A program made the position numbers and the translations under genes. Shown here piece by piece: positions 8,607 to 17,078 of a DNA stretch of 64,000 bases. A model generated the notes under the pieces. That model searched no databases, had not been told where the DNA came from, and saw nothing but the letters and a program-made list of their open reading frames with translations. Origin of the DNA: Lewinellaceae bacterium (GTDB lineage Bacteria; Bacteroidota; Bacteroidia; Chitinophagales; Saprospiraceae); contig JACJXW010000005.1 in assembly GCA_020636405.1 (NCBI GenBank), forward strand, positions 1,178,001 through 1,242,000, in the 5' to 3' direction. Every line of letters starts with the position of its first letter. Position 1 is the stretch's first letter.

Positions 8607-9575
8607 TCAGGGTTTGGGTAGATGCCCTTCCAGCAACTTCTTCACCACATCAAATCGCGTTGCATCTTCCGGCACGTGATCACTATACACCCACTGAAAT
8701 TCTTCTTTCGAATTCCTCGGAAATACGTGGATATGGACATGCTTTAGATCGTTAAATTCCCCTCCGTTGGCCATCATCGAATACCCCCTGATACTGAACA
8801 GTTTGTTCAAAACCCGGATATACGCTTTTGCCAGGGCCATCATCTTCCCGAGGAGGAGATCCGGCAGCTCGTGAAAATCCGTGAAGTGGGCTTTCGGGCA
8901 AATGATGATATGGCCCAGTGAGATCGGGTCTGTATCCAGAAGGGCAACTATATCATCGTTCTCAAATATCGTATTGTCGTTTCCTTTAATGATGCCGCAA
9001 AAATCACAAGGGGCGCTTTCCGCCTTTGACGCCTGCCATTGATCAATCGTGAGGGCCATTTCGTTCTCACCTACCCATTTTCCTTGTTTTTTCAACCCCT
9101 TTTCAATGTGCCTCACAAATTTAAACCCGTTATTGGCCAGCACCTTTTCGCTGGCCTTATTCCAGGTGGCATACTTTGCCCGGATCTTTGCTGCTTTCAG
9201 TTGGGTAAACCCGAATTCCAGCAGAGCTCCCACTACTTCTGTCATTATCCCCTTACCCTGAAACTCGGGATGCGTCCAAAACCCGATATCCCAACACTCT
9301 TTTTCCTCCGTTGTCCGGATGGAGGTTCTCCCAAGCCGGGTTCGCTCGGCCCCCGCCGATTCAATGGTGAAGCCATATGCCTCCCCATTGGCCCAGGCGT
9401 CCCTGTTCCTTTTCAGGGGGCTGAATAATTCTTCTTTGTTGTTCGGAGCGTCCCATTGCATTCCGTCATTGAAACCCTTGTACCGGGTGGCGGAAAAGAT
9501 GAAGTCGATGTCGCTTTCATCGGGTGGCCGCAGCCGGTAATTTTCGGTATTGATCGTGGTGTTCTTCGGAAGCAT
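8607..9575 (-). CDS. GNAT acetyltransferase fused to a HIT-family hydrolase
   Basis: A 322-residue two-domain cytoplasmic enzyme. Residues 10-178 are a RimJ/RimL-type GNAT N-acetyltransferase, with RLRPPDESD at the start and the acetyl-CoA pyrophosphate loop QGKGI at 106-110. Residues 188-320 are a HIT domain: CDFCG (Cys190, Cys193, a zinc half-site as in some HIT proteins), GHIIICPKAHFTDF at 221-234, and the histidine triad H279-x-H281-x-H283. HIT enzymes hydrolyse nucleotide phosphoanhydride or phosphoramidate bonds. The two domains normally occur as separate proteins. It has no operon partner with close spacing; the gene at 9602-10597 ends 26 bp upstream on the same strand. Confidence 0.85.
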   Translation of the reverse strand: MLPKNTTINTENYRLRPPDESDIDFIFSATRYKGFNDGMQWDAPNNKEELFSPLKRNRDAWANGEAYGFTIESAGAERTRLGRTSIRTTEEKECWDIGFWTHPEFQGKGIMTEVVGALLEFGFTQLKAAKIRAKYATWNKASEKVLANNGFKFVRHIEKGLKKQGKWVGENEMALTIDQWQASKAESAPCDFCGIIKGNDNTIFENDDIVALLDTDPISLGHIIICPKAHFTDFHELPDLLLGKMMALAKAYIRVLNKLFSIRGYSMMANGGEFNDLKHVHIHVFPRNSKEEFQWVYSDHVPEDATRFDVVKKLLEGHLPKP

Positions 9576-9601
9576 GGTTGTTTTGTAAAGAGGTTACAGG
9601 A

Positions 9602-10597
9602 TCATTCGGCCCATCTGATAAATTCCTGAAATACTTCATCCCAGAACATCTTATCGTAGTTGGAGGTTCCCCGCTCGTCAATTTCCTCGTAGTTGTGGCC
9701 CAGCCCGGGATAGGCTTTGAGTACATAATCTTTCTTTCCTATCCGCTCCAGTTCGATGGGCAGGTAGTCACACCCCAGCGAACCGATGTCCCGGGTCCCA
9801 TAGGTGATGTACAATGGGATCCTCAAACCGAGGATATCGTCCAGGAAATTCTCGGAGAAGCTGAAGGCCGCCTTTTCGGTATCGCCCTGAAGGGTGTTGT
9901 CATCGTGGCGGTTATCGGAAATGTGCCGCCACCATTCGTAGTATTCTTCTATCTGAGCCTGCGCTTCTTCGGAGGAGATCTTCCCGCTCTGTTCCTCCAT
10001 CCTTTTCCGCCGGATGTATTGATCGAACCTTCCGAACGGGTTGCAGGCGGACAGTCCGATCTTTGAAATGTGCGGGTTGTTCCCGGCCACCTTCAGGGCC
10101 ACATACCCGCCCTGGGAATGGCCGAAGAGGATGATCTCTCCGGGCTCTACCCATGCCTGTTTCCTTAGGAACTCAATCACTTTGTTCGTGCGGCGGACGT
10201 AGGTTTGCAGATGGTTGGCCTTGTTGTAGTTGGTGGGCACTTCCCGCAGGCTACCGTTGGCGGACAGTTCCTCCGGCCGGGCCAGAAGGGGCACAAAGGG
10301 CATGGAGATGTTGAGGATGTGGAACGTCTCGGTGCTCTTTCCCAGGGCAAAGGGGAAGGAAGTGAAATGATAACCGCTGGGATATTCGATGGCCAGCGGG
10401 ATGGGCAAAGAGCCCTGCAGGACGATCAGTGCCGGCTTCCGGACAGTGGTATCGGCGTCCAGCTTCAGAAATTGTATCGTATCCGTGATATCTGAGAGCT
10501 CGAAGATCCGGGCGTTGGCGCCCTGCAGGACGCCGCGGTCCTGAGCGTGGCCGGCCAGGTAGCTGATAAGGAAAAAAAGGAGTAGAGAACGTTTCAT
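9602..10597 (-). CDS. Secreted alpha/beta hydrolase
   Basis: A 331-residue exported serine hydrolase. The start at 10597 gives a typical signal peptide ending GHAQ; the frame runs on to 10624 without a better start. The nucleophile motif GHSQGG places the serine at residue 161, the acid is probably in the TYGTRDIG strand, and the catalytic histidine is in GLGHNYEE near residue 309. It is similar in layout to Bacteroidota prolyl-oligopeptidase/dienelactone-hydrolase-like proteins. It lies 19 bp downstream of a second, larger hydrolase gene on the same strand, so they probably share a transcript and may act in the same degradative step in the periplasm. Confidence 0.8.
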   Translation of the reverse strand: MKRSLLLFFLISYLAGHAQDRGVLQGANARIFELSDITDTIQFLKLDADTTVRKPALIVLQGSLPIPLAIEYPSGYHFTSFPFALGKSTETFHILNISMPFVPLLARPEELSANGSLREVPTNYNKANHLQTYVRRTNKVIEFLRKQAWVEPGEIILFGHSQGGYVALKVAGNNPHISKIGLSACNPFGRFDQYIRRKRMEEQSGKISSEEAQAQIEEYYEWWRHISDNRHDDNTLQGDTEKAAFSFSENFLDDILGLRIPLYITYGTRDIGSLGCDYLPIELERIGKKDYVLKAYPGLGHNYEEIDERGTSNYDKMFWDEVFQEFIRWAE

Positions 10598-10616
10598 TTT
10601 TTGGTGTTTATGGGTA

Positions 10617-12233
10617 TTACTCATCCAACTGCCGCACTTTCTCTTTTATCTCGATCCGGGCCTGGGGGTCATCACAATGATCCAGGGCCCGCTCATAATA
10701 TTCGCGTGCCTCTTTTTCAGCGCCCAGCTCCAGGTTGCTGTCGGCGGCCTGCCTGAGCAGCCGCCAGTCTTCCGGGTGGTAGCTCAGCAGGAATTCCAGG
10801 AACGCTGTTTTCTTTTTGGTTTCCCGGTTGTCCGACATGCGGGCCAGAACGGGATAGACGTTCATCCTGGCGTTAGGAGACACCTCCTGAAATCGCCGGT
10901 AGAGCGCCTGGAGGGTGTCTATACCGTAGTTGGCGTACAAGTTAAGGATGCTATCCTTGGCTGGCAAGGATAAGGGGGGAGTGTGCCAGATCTTCAGGGC
11001 GCCGGAAGCCGGAAATCGGCCTCCGTCCGACTTAGTCGGCTCCTGCCGACGGAGTCGGAAGTCGGAATGCGGAAGGGAGAGTGGGGCATTACTTTTGAAG
11101 CAATGATCAAAAAAGGCGCCTACTACCTGTGTCAGCACCGGATAAGCCTCGGTATTTCGGCGCAGGGTGGCGACGTCGGCCGTATCCGTATAGTGAGGGG
11201 CCACCAATGGATAGGCCAAGACGGCCTCTGCCAGGAATGATTCGTGCAGGATGGGAAAGGGGAAAGCCCCCAGATAGAGGTCGGTTTTGAAAAGCCGCCG
11301 GACGAGTTCGAAGCCAGGCGTGGAGCCGTCTTCCCGCGTTCCGGAAATATTGAGGACGGTGGCCCGGCAATTGCGGTAGCCATTCGTCAGCGCGTCGTTG
11401 ACTTCCCCCCAGGAGGTGCTCCGGTAAACGGGAGACTCTATTTCCTCGATGGTTTTGTAGTCAAACGAATTGTCCAGGCTCACAAAAGCATCGATGACGT
11501 TGTTTTCCCGGGCGAGGTAGGCATAGCCGGCGTGCGCCCCGAAGCTGTGGCCCATCAGGCCGATCCGGGTAATATCTGCATTGGGGATCGTAGGCACAAC
11601 CGCGCTGAGCAGGAAGTCGATATCTTCCAGGGAGTTGGCGATCGCACCGCAGTAAAAAAAGTCCTGCCAACTTTGCTGGACATGAAAGGAAGAACTGATG
11701 ACGATGTACCCCCGGGCAGCCAGCTGTTCGCACAGCGCCACATTTTCCAGCAAATTCCCGCCCAGCCCCGGGTGGTAGAGGATCACCGGGAAGCTGCCGG
11801 AGGGGAGGGGCGGAGCGCCTTCCACCGCCCGGAAAGGCGTCTTCTGGAGTTGGGTAAAAGCGGTTTCGGCATCGGCATCCCAATTTTCAAAATGCCAGCC
11901 GATGCTGTAGTCCTTGAAGGAGTTGAGGCTGTAATCCTTTAGCGCTTCCGAAAACCGGGACAGGAGGGAATCGCGCTCCGGGGGGACCGATATTTTTTCA
12001 AAATAAGTGCCGTAGGTGAGCGGGCGATGGCTCATTTTCATTGCCGGGTACCAGATGAAGGCCAGCACGGGGCGCTTGCTTTCGCCGTATTTATCGTTGG
12101 CAAAGGAGCGGGAGTGGTCGTATTGCCAGGCGGCTTGAAACCCGATGGGGTGCGTTGCCGGCGGGGCGGCATCCTGGCCATACCCCGCAAATGCGAGTGC
12201 GAGTGCCAGGTATAATAGGGAGGTGCTTTTCAT
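10617..12233 (-). CDS. Secreted PAF-acetylhydrolase-like hydrolase with C-terminal TPR-like part
   Basis: A 538-residue exported protein; the start at 12233 gives signal peptide MKSTSLLYLALALAFAGYGQ. Residues 25-345 form an alpha/beta hydrolase resembling platelet-activating-factor acetylhydrolases: HPGLGGN oxyanion region at 154-160 and nucleophile GHSFG with Ser230. The C-terminal 100 residues (AREYYERALDHCDDP) are TPR-like helices. Between them, residues about 388-412 (SDFRLRRQEPTKSDGGRFPA) look foreign and correspond to a GC-rich palindromic DNA repeat at about 11001-11075, accommodated in frame. First gene of a two-gene operon with 9602-10597. Confidence 0.8.
   Translation of the reverse strand: MKSTSLLYLALALAFAGYGQDAAPPATHPIGFQAAWQYDHSRSFANDKYGESKRPVLAFIWYPAMKMSHRPLTYGTYFEKISVPPERDSLLSRFSEALKDYSLNSFKDYSIGWHFENWDADAETAFTQLQKTPFRAVEGAPPLPSGSFPVILYHPGLGGNLLENVALCEQLAARGYIVISSSFHVQQSWQDFFYCGAIANSLEDIDFLLSAVVPTIPNADITRIGLMGHSFGAHAGYAYLARENNVIDAFVSLDNSFDYKTIEEIESPVYRSTSWGEVNDALTNGYRNCRATVLNISGTREDGSTPGFELVRRLFKTDLYLGAFPFPILHESFLAEAVLAYPLVAPHYTDTADVATLRRNTEAYPVLTQVVGAFFDHCFKSNAPLSLPHSDFRLRRQEPTKSDGGRFPASGALKIWHTPPLSLPAKDSILNLYANYGIDTLQALYRRFQEVSPNARMNVYPVLARMSDNRETKKKTAFLEFLLSYHPEDWRLLRQAADSNLELGAEKEAREYYERALDHCDDPQARIEIKEKVRQLDE
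11001..11075. repeat. GC-rich palindromic repeat inside a coding region
   Basis: Short inverted and direct repeats around GTCGGAAGTCGGAA and GTCCGACTTAGTCGGC form nested hairpins. The segment lies inside the hydrolase gene at the junction between the catalytic and TPR-like parts and keeps the frame open. Its sequence style is unlike the surrounding codons. Confidence 0.5.
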
Positions 12234-12311
12234 AGACAAAAAGTGATCGGACAAAATTAGGCAGAAAAAAATTGTAATATTAAAACACCCTGAAGCAATT
12301 GCAATAATATT

Positions 12312-12352
12312 AAAAAACCCCCTGCATTTTCCTAAGAAAATACAGGGGGTTA
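12312..12352 (-). terminator. Rho-independent terminator of the FAS1 gene
   Basis: Stem AACCCCCTG-x-ATTTTC paired with GAAAAT-x-CAGGGGGTT around a CTAA loop, followed on the minus strand by TTTTTTAATATT. It lies 35 bp after the stop at 12387, exactly where the minus-strand FAS1 transcript should end. Confidence 0.85.
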
Positions 12353-12386
12353 AAGTTAAACTATCTAGTCTATTTCACTTTTTCAC

Positions 12387-15300
12387 TTATCTGGCAATCA
12401 TTACTTTCTGGTAATAACTGGCGGAGTTGTTGTCAATCCGCAAGAAATAAGTACCTGGCATGAGGCCACTGGTGTTGAACTGAGATACCTGATCCTGGAT
12501 CTGTACCTGCTTTACCAATTTACCGGTAGCATCGTAAAGCGTAAGCTGAACGGCATCCCTCAATGCTTCGGTGAATTCAATATTCACATACGTATTGGCA
12601 GGGTTGGGAGAGATCCGAATACCGTTTTCCGCTGCCGGCAGAATATCTATGCTATTCAAAGAAGGAGGCAGAAGGACGGCGTCAATAACATGGACCACGC
12701 CATTATCAGCGGGAATGTCAGCTACGGTCACCATTGCATCGTTGATGAAGACATCGTCGCCGGTAATGGTTACGGTAATGTCTTCTCCCTGCAGGGTAGT
12801 GGCGGACTGGCCATCTGCCAGGTCGGTTGAATAGACTTCGGCACCAAGCACATGGTAGAGTAGGATCTGCGCCAAAACACCGGTGGGGTCGGCCAGCAGG
12901 GCATCCAAAGCGCCAGCAGGCAAGGCCGCAAAGGCAGCATCCGTTGGGGCAAATACGGTGAAGGGGCCGGCGCCGCTCAGGTCGTCGGCCAGCTCAGCCT
13001 GGATGACCGCCGTTTCCAGGGTTTCGTGGTCCGGGCTGTTCACGACGATATCCACCACCGTTACTTTGGCGCCAAACTCGACATCATCCCAGTAGTACGT
13101 TTTTTCGCCGGCATCTGCACCGGTGGTTCCAAAGTTGAAGAAGATGGAGATCTTGTCGTACGTATTGGCAAAGTTGATGGGAGCGGTGTTGGCCGCTTCA
13201 TTGCTAAAGTCAAACTCCAGCGTTTCCCAGGCCATAGCTACCGTAGTGGTAGCTTCTGTTTCTACGCTGATACCCGGGTCGGTAGCATCCTCTACTTTCA
13301 AACGAATGGGCGTACCGGCATCAGGAGACCATACTCTAACGGTCATTTTGGTGTCAGCGTCGGCAAAGGGCACCGCATTGGCCAGGCCATCGCCGCCCAT
13401 CGTGGTGCCCGCCCACAATTCGGCATTGCCGGTTTTAGTGGCCCGTCCGACCATATTGTCCGGGTCAGTCGGGTCAACCACAATAGCAGAGGCATTGCCG
13501 CCAAAATCTACAAGGTCGTAATTTACATTTGGATCATCGAACGTGATGGGCAGGTCGACCTGAGCGGGCGGCAGGAGGACAGCGTCAATGACGTGCACCA
13601 CGCCGTTGTCGGCGCGGAGGTCAGCCACCGTTACCATGGCGTCGTTGATGAAGACATTGCCGCCGTCGATGGTTACGGTAATGTCGGCGCCCTGCAGGGT
13701 AGCGGCCATCTGGCCATCCATCAGATCGGTAGACAACACCTCAGCGCCCAGTACATGGTACAGCAGCACCTGCGCCAGCGCGCCGGTGGGGTCAGCCAGC
13801 AGGGCATCCAAAGCGCCGGCGGGCAGAGCGTCAAAAGCCGCATCGGTGGGGGCAAAAACGGTGAAGGGCCCGACGCCGCTCAGGGCGTCGGCCAGCCCGG
13901 CGGTGATAACGGCCGTTTCCAAAGTTTCGTGGTCGGGGCTGTTGACGATGATGTCCACCACGGTGGAGTCGGGCAGCGGAACGAGTTCTACATCATCCCA
14001 GTAGTAGGTTTGCTCGCCGACAACCGCTCCTTCTGCTTCGAAGTTGAAAAAGATGGAGATCTTGTCGTAGGTATTATCGAAGTTGAGCGGTTGAGGATTG
14101 GGCCCTGGGTTGCTGAAGTCAAACACCAGGGTTTCCCATTCCATAGCAGCGGTAGTGCTGGCTAATGTCTCCACGCTGATAGCAGGGTTGGTAGCGTCTT
14201 CCACTTTCAGAAGTACGGGGATGCCGGCTTCCGGCGACCACACCCGGACGCGCATCTGGGTTTGGCTGGCCGTGAACGGAATGGCGTTGGCCAGGCCGTC
14301 GGCGCCCATGGTAGTGCCGGCAAAGGTGAGCGCATCGGCAAGCCTGATGGCCTGTCCGGCCATATTGTCCGGGTCGGTGGGGTCAACGACGATAGAGGAA
14401 GCATTGCCGCCGAAATCGGCGAGGTTGTAATCTACGTTAGGGTCATCGAACGTGATGGGCAGGTCGACCTGTGCCGGAGGCAACAGGACCGCGTCGATGA
14501 CGTGCACCACCCCGTTGTCCGTCATAATATCAGCCACCGTCACCCTGGCGTCGTTGATGAAGACGTTGCCGCCGTCGATCGTTACCGTAATATCGGCGCC
14601 CTGCAGGGTAGCGGCCATCTGGCCGTCCGTCAGGCTGGTGGACAATACCTCAGCGCCCAGTACATGATACAGCAGTACCTGGGCCAGCGCACCGGTGGGA
14701 TCAGCCACCAGGGCATCCAAAGCGCCGGCGGGCAGGGCTGCAAAGGCAGCGTCCGTGGGGGCAAAAACGGTGAACGGGCCAAAGCCGCTCAGGGCGTCGG
14801 CCAGCCCGGCAGCGATAACCGCCGTTTCCAGTGTTTCGTGGTCCGGGCTGTTGACGATGACATCCACAACGGTGGAATCAGGAAGCGGAACCAATTCGAC
14901 ATCATCCCAGTAGTAGGTTTTTTCGCCGGCCTCTGCGCCGGTGGTTCCAAAGTTGAAAAAGATGGAGGCCTTGTCGTAACTATTGGCCAGGTTGAGTTCT
15001 GGAGTGTTAGGCGCTTCATTGGTGAAGTCGAACTCCAGCGTTTCCCACTCCATGGCAACGGTCGTAGTGGCTTCTGTTTCTACGCTGATACCCGGATCAG
15101 CGGAGTCTTCTACTTTCAGGCGTACAGGAATACCCGCGTCTGGTGACCAGACTCTGACCGACATTCTGGTTTGGAGGGCAGTAAAGGGGATGGCGGTATC
15201 GAAACCATCATCATTGCCTATCGTGGTGCCTGCCCACAGTTCGGCATTCCCGAGTTTGGTGGATTGCGCCACATTATTAGTTACGTCTGTAGGGTCTGTT

Positions 15301-15437
15301 ACCACTAAAGAGGTATTACCCCCAAAATCGGTCAGGATGTAAGTAACGGTACTCGATTCGAAATCAACCGGGAGGTTAAATTGCGCGAACCCCGTTATAC
15401 CTAGTAATAGGAATAGGACAAGATAAAATGACTTCAT
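12387..15437 (-). CDS. Secreted triple-FAS1 (fasciclin) T9SS protein
   Basis: A 1016-residue exported protein. The start at 15437 gives signal peptide MKSFYLVLFLLLGITGFAQ. Three tandem modules of about 303 residues follow; each has a beta-sandwich part with a conserved YYWDDVE motif, then a FAS1 domain (about 186-320, 492-626, 792-926) with TVFAPTDAAF, LLYHVLGAEV and VHVIDAVLLPP. The modules are nearly identical, so the 910-bp DNA repeats also stand out. The C-terminus (ISPNPANTYVNIEF...) is a type IX secretion tail. FAS1 domains mediate adhesion to cells or matrix, so an adhesive surface role is likely. It has its own terminator. Confidence 0.9.
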   Translation of the reverse strand: MKSFYLVLFLLLGITGFAQFNLPVDFESSTVTYILTDFGGNTSLVVTDPTDVTNNVAQSTKLGNAELWAGTTIGNDDGFDTAIPFTALQTRMSVRVWSPDAGIPVRLKVEDSADPGISVETEATTTVAMEWETLEFDFTNEAPNTPELNLANSYDKASIFFNFGTTGAEAGEKTYYWDDVELVPLPDSTVVDVIVNSPDHETLETAVIAAGLADALSGFGPFTVFAPTDAAFAALPAGALDALVADPTGALAQVLLYHVLGAEVLSTSLTDGQMAATLQGADITVTIDGGNVFINDARVTVADIMTDNGVVHVIDAVLLPPAQVDLPITFDDPNVDYNLADFGGNASSIVVDPTDPDNMAGQAIRLADALTFAGTTMGADGLANAIPFTASQTQMRVRVWSPEAGIPVLLKVEDATNPAISVETLASTTAAMEWETLVFDFSNPGPNPQPLNFDNTYDKISIFFNFEAEGAVVGEQTYYWDDVELVPLPDSTVVDIIVNSPDHETLETAVITAGLADALSGVGPFTVFAPTDAAFDALPAGALDALLADPTGALAQVLLYHVLGAEVLSTDLMDGQMAATLQGADITVTIDGGNVFINDAMVTVADLRADNGVVHVIDAVLLPPAQVDLPITFDDPNVNYDLVDFGGNASAIVVDPTDPDNMVGRATKTGNAELWAGTTMGGDGLANAVPFADADTKMTVRVWSPDAGTPIRLKVEDATDPGISVETEATTTVAMAWETLEFDFSNEAANTAPINFANTYDKISIFFNFGTTGADAGEKTYYWDDVEFGAKVTVVDIVVNSPDHETLETAVIQAELADDLSGAGPFTVFAPTDAAFAALPAGALDALLADPTGVLAQILLYHVLGAEVYSTDLADGQSATTLQGEDITVTITGDDVFINDAMVTVADIPADNGVVHVIDAVLLPPSLNSIDILPAAENGIRISPNPANTYVNIEFTEALRDAVQLTLYDATGKLVKQVQIQDQVSQFNTSGLMPGTYFLRIDNNSASYYQKVMIAR

Positions 15438-15691
15438 ATTTAAATGGTTTAGCATATGAAAAAACATAAGTTTGGCTTATGAAACAAACGGCGTTGTTGC
15501 ATTAAGCGAAATGAAAATTATAGATCGATCTAGGGAAGTGATAATAATCAAGTTACGAACATCATGCCTTCCACTGTGTTTGGATGAGTTCGATTTTTTT
15601 GAAAGATAAACTTGAGTTTTGTCAGGAAGTGGCGTTTTGAGGCGGAAACGCCAGTTTTGTGTGGGTTTTTCCCGAAAGCTTTGGGCCGCGA

Positions 15692-16519
15692 TCAATGACT
15701 TCGTGCCTGGCGCTCTAATTCTTCAAGGATATCTGTCAGGTAGATCTTGTCGATCGTTTCCGTGTAGGTGTCCGTCCTGAACTTTCCCGTTTCGTAATAC
15801 ACTTTTGCTGTTTTTAAATGGGATAGGTATTCCTGTTCATTTCCCAGCGCTTTATGGGCCAGGGCCAGGAAATAATACGTCTCGCCCAGGTAATCATTTT
15901 CCCGGATCTGCCGGGTGAGGTGTTCGATGGCCGTTTGGTAATTTCCGGTTTCGTATTCCAATACCCCCAGGTGGTAGAAATCATAGAGCCCGACGTAGGC
16001 GCCTTCCGCTTGCAGGTATTCTTCGAACAGGCTCCTGGCTTTATCGAGCTGTCCCAGTTCCTTATAGCACAGTGCCAGGGCGATATTCAGGTGGTAATCC
16101 CCGGTCTGGCAGAACCCGATATCGTAATCCACCAGTGCTTTCAGCCGCTCGATGTCGCTGATCGCCCCTTCGTAATCCCTCAGGAACTGAAGGCGGCACC
16201 AGCCCCGGTAGCCCAGGTATTCCTTCGGGTCGAGCTCCACGGCTTTGTCGATTAGTTTTTTCCACTGGATGAATGCTCCTCTTTTGAGGAACGGCACCGC
16301 CTTTTCCATGTACGAATAGGCAAAATCCGGGCACAATTCAATCGATCGGTCAAAATGCTGTTGGGATTGGAAAGAGCCCTGCCGGTACCGAATGGCCATC
16401 ATGGCTTCCTGGCAGGACTGGTAGCAAGCCTTGTCGGTTTTATAGATCTCGCAGTTGGGCGGCGCATACAATTGCAAGGTGGCCAGCGCAAAAAGGCAGA
16501 GCAGGGCGTATTTTTTCAT
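15692..16519 (-). CDS. Secreted TPR-repeat protein
   Basis: A 275-residue protein with signal peptide MKKYALLCLFALATLQLYA followed by a Cys-rich stretch (CEIYKTDKACYQSC) and about five TPR-like helix pairs (YMEKAVPFLKRG, ALCYKELGQLDKARSLFEEY, YEYETGNYQTAIEHL, ALAHKALGNEQEYL). It probably acts as a periplasmic scaffold; no catalytic motif. Its start overlaps the stop of 16516-17016 by 4 bp (ATGA type), so the two are translationally coupled. The 254 bp to its left, before the FAS1 gene, hold only an AGATCGATCT palindrome and probable FAS1 promoter sequence. Confidence 0.75.
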   Translation of the reverse strand: MKKYALLCLFALATLQLYAPPNCEIYKTDKACYQSCQEAMMAIRYRQGSFQSQQHFDRSIELCPDFAYSYMEKAVPFLKRGAFIQWKKLIDKAVELDPKEYLGYRGWCRLQFLRDYEGAISDIERLKALVDYDIGFCQTGDYHLNIALALCYKELGQLDKARSLFEEYLQAEGAYVGLYDFYHLGVLEYETGNYQTAIEHLTRQIRENDYLGETYYFLALAHKALGNEQEYLSHLKTAKVYYETGKFRTDTYTETIDKIYLTDILEELERQARSH

Positions 16520-17016
16520 GGCAGTATTTTTTCGATTTGCCCGTTCCGGACCTTAAAGGTAAGATATTGGTAGAAATCGTAGGTTCTGCCGTCCCGGCCA
16601 ACGGGTATCCACCCGTCCAGTTTCCTGGTAATTTCCAGCAGTTGTTGTACCAGGCCGGGGTCAAACCGCACAGGCTGATAGTTGAAGTCCATCTGTTCCA
16701 CTCTGAACCTGCCCGATTCGCCCCGGCAATTGACGACAAACCGTATGGTGACGTATCCGTTCTCGCTTGCTGAAACCGGGAATGCATATTGTTCCAGAAC
16801 GGCCTTTTCCAGGGCGCGTTTTTCCCCTTTGTATCCGGCGGGCAGGAGGGATGAACCACGCACATAGTATTGTTTGGTGCTGCTTTCATGACCGCATAAT
16901 TTGAATTCCGGGCCGTCCATTGCCTGGTCAAAGGGGATGTCGCCGACATCCTGCTGATGGCCCTGGTTACACCCGGCGGCGAGTACGAAAAGCAGTAGGA
17001 GGATTAGCGGCTTCAT
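16516..17016 (-). CDS. Lipoprotein with TonB-C-like beta fold
   Basis: A 166-residue lipoprotein with lipobox LAAGC (Cys16). The region about 85-160 contains YVTIRFVVNCRGESGRFRV followed by LLEITRKLDGWIPVGRDG and YLTFKVRNG, the strand-helix-strand pattern of TonB C-terminal-like domains used in energy transducers and in many Bacteroidota lipoproteins. There is no N-terminal membrane anchor or proline-rich linker, so it is not a working TonB. Overlaps the downstream TPR gene by 4 bp. Exact function unknown. Confidence 0.65.
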   Translation of the reverse strand: MKPLILLLLFVLAAGCNQGHQQDVGDIPFDQAMDGPEFKLCGHESSTKQYYVRGSSLLPAGYKGEKRALEKAVLEQYAFPVSASENGYVTIRFVVNCRGESGRFRVEQMDFNYQPVRFDPGLVQQLLEITRKLDGWIPVGRDGRTYDFYQYLTFKVRNGQIEKILP

Positions 17017-17078
17017 TCAGTGGGTTTAAATGGAGTTTGAGATCCGGAAAATAAGTTCATTTTTTCATGTAGTTCAGA

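Noticed and set aside
13026..14165. Long plus-strand frames opposite the FAS1 gene
   Set aside because: They repeat with the 910-bp modules and show no start or domain; shadows of the real gene.
15477..15695. A 72-residue frame between the FAS1 and TPR genes
   Set aside because: No domain or signal, and it occupies the expected promoter of the FAS1 gene.
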